Origin: Tepidisphaeraceae bacterium
Lineage (GTDB): Bacteria > Planctomycetota > Phycisphaerae > Tepidisphaerales > Tepidisphaeraceae
Assembly (NCBI GenBank): GCA_035998445.1
Contig: DASYHQ010000041.1
Location: 62,001 to 126,000 of the forward strand
Reading direction: 5' to 3'
Length of the DNA: 64,000 nucleotides
Below the pieces are notes generated by a model that was given only the letters and a program-made list of their open reading frames with translations, searched no databases and was not told the DNA's origin. The translations under genes and the position numbers were made by a program. Shown here in pieces: positions 63,673 to 64,000 of this stretch (position 1 is its first letter; each line of letters opens with the position of its first letter).

Positions 63673-64000
63673 CCTCAACGTCAATAGCGAAAGCGAAAAT
63701 GGAGTGAAGCGGACGCCTGTAGCGCGTCTGGACTTGGGTCTGATAACGGTAGACCTTGCCCGGACGTGAGGCGTCTTCAGCTTAGCTGAGCACGCCAAAG
63801 CAGTTGTGAGCACCCTTTGGAACTGGCTTGTACGAACACGTTTCCCTCGTCGTCCAACACGACCGCGCGACGTCGTACAACGCGCGCACGGATCAGTTCC
63901 CCCATCTTCCACGGCGCGGTCGGAAAAACGTCCGGATTTCCCCTCGCGCGCCCTTCCAATGCTCCGCACGAGCCCAATTTCAATCATATGTTTCGCGTGG

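Noticed and set aside
63777-63983. 68-codon minus-strand frame at the right edge
   Set aside because: Begins at a TTG with no ribosome-binding site and ends before the exporter gene; the phrase RRRAVVLDDEGNVFVQ looks protein-like but nothing else supports it.
61621-63987. 788-residue start for the second exporter subunit
   Set aside because: The first 100 or so codons are Arg/Gly-rich and unlike any exporter N-terminus; a GTG at 63672 gives a normal length.

Overview
This is a GC-rich chromosomal window from a bacterium that is probably a planctomycete, most likely of the class Phycisphaerae. The evidence is one PEP-CTERM protein, one prepilin-like protein ending in a VDGH motif of the kind abundant in planctomycetes, many secreted proteins without recognisable domains, and a very large number of small palindromic intergenic elements. 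No rRNA, tRNA, CRISPR array, transposase or phage gene was seen.

Layout. 1-13 kb: dihydrolipoyl dehydrogenase (cut by the window edge), a c-di-AMP (ydaO/yuaA-type) riboswitch ahead of an APC permease with a universal-stress domain, ruvB, moaA, a secreted protein, ruvC, an AraC regulator divergent from a Gfo/Idh/MocA-aldo/keto reductase fusion. 13-15.8 kb: a hypothetical protein, a soluble histidine kinase and birA. 15.9-29.9 kb: a nitrogen-scavenging cluster. Its leftward arm encodes creatininase-family hydrolase, glutamine synthetase, a NikR-like regulator, two DUF1989 proteins, a biotin-dependent urea/guanidine carboxylase and a split allophanate hydrolase. Its rightward arm encodes an ABC importer. 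The DUF1989 pair points to guanidine rather than urea: uptake, carboxylation, deimination to allophanate, hydrolysis to ammonium, and capture by glutamine synthetase. Three sites of the form GTGTTA-N16-TMAYAC lie at the regulator's own promoter and on both sides of the divergent intergenic region. They have the 6-16-6 geometry of NikR operators although the protein has lost most nickel ligands. birA, just downstream, could supply biotin to the carboxylase.

30-40.3 kb: a carbohydrate locus with a secreted GH128-type beta-1,3-glucanase, a sugar ABC importer without its ATPase, a prepilin-like protein, a PEP-CTERM protein, a hybrid LacI/AraC regulator and a GH36-type alpha-galactosidase. 40.3-50.8 kb: a GT-C/TPR membrane protein, M48 protease, PilZ protein, esterase, glycosyltransferase, MarR regulator, 2-hydroxyacid dehydrogenase, two uncharacterised proteins (one with a likely poly-C frameshift) and a methyltransferase. 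51-59.6 kb: purD with three close-packed genes, fumC, a lipase, a GntR regulator and lipB. 59.7-63.7 kb: a heterodimeric ABC exporter with one degenerate ATP site.

Throughout, intergenic spaces hold at least three families of inverted-repeat elements (called A, B and C here) and several singletons. They nest concentrically inside one another at four places. One sits in frame inside the carboxylase gene, and another supplies the last codons of a DUF1989 gene.
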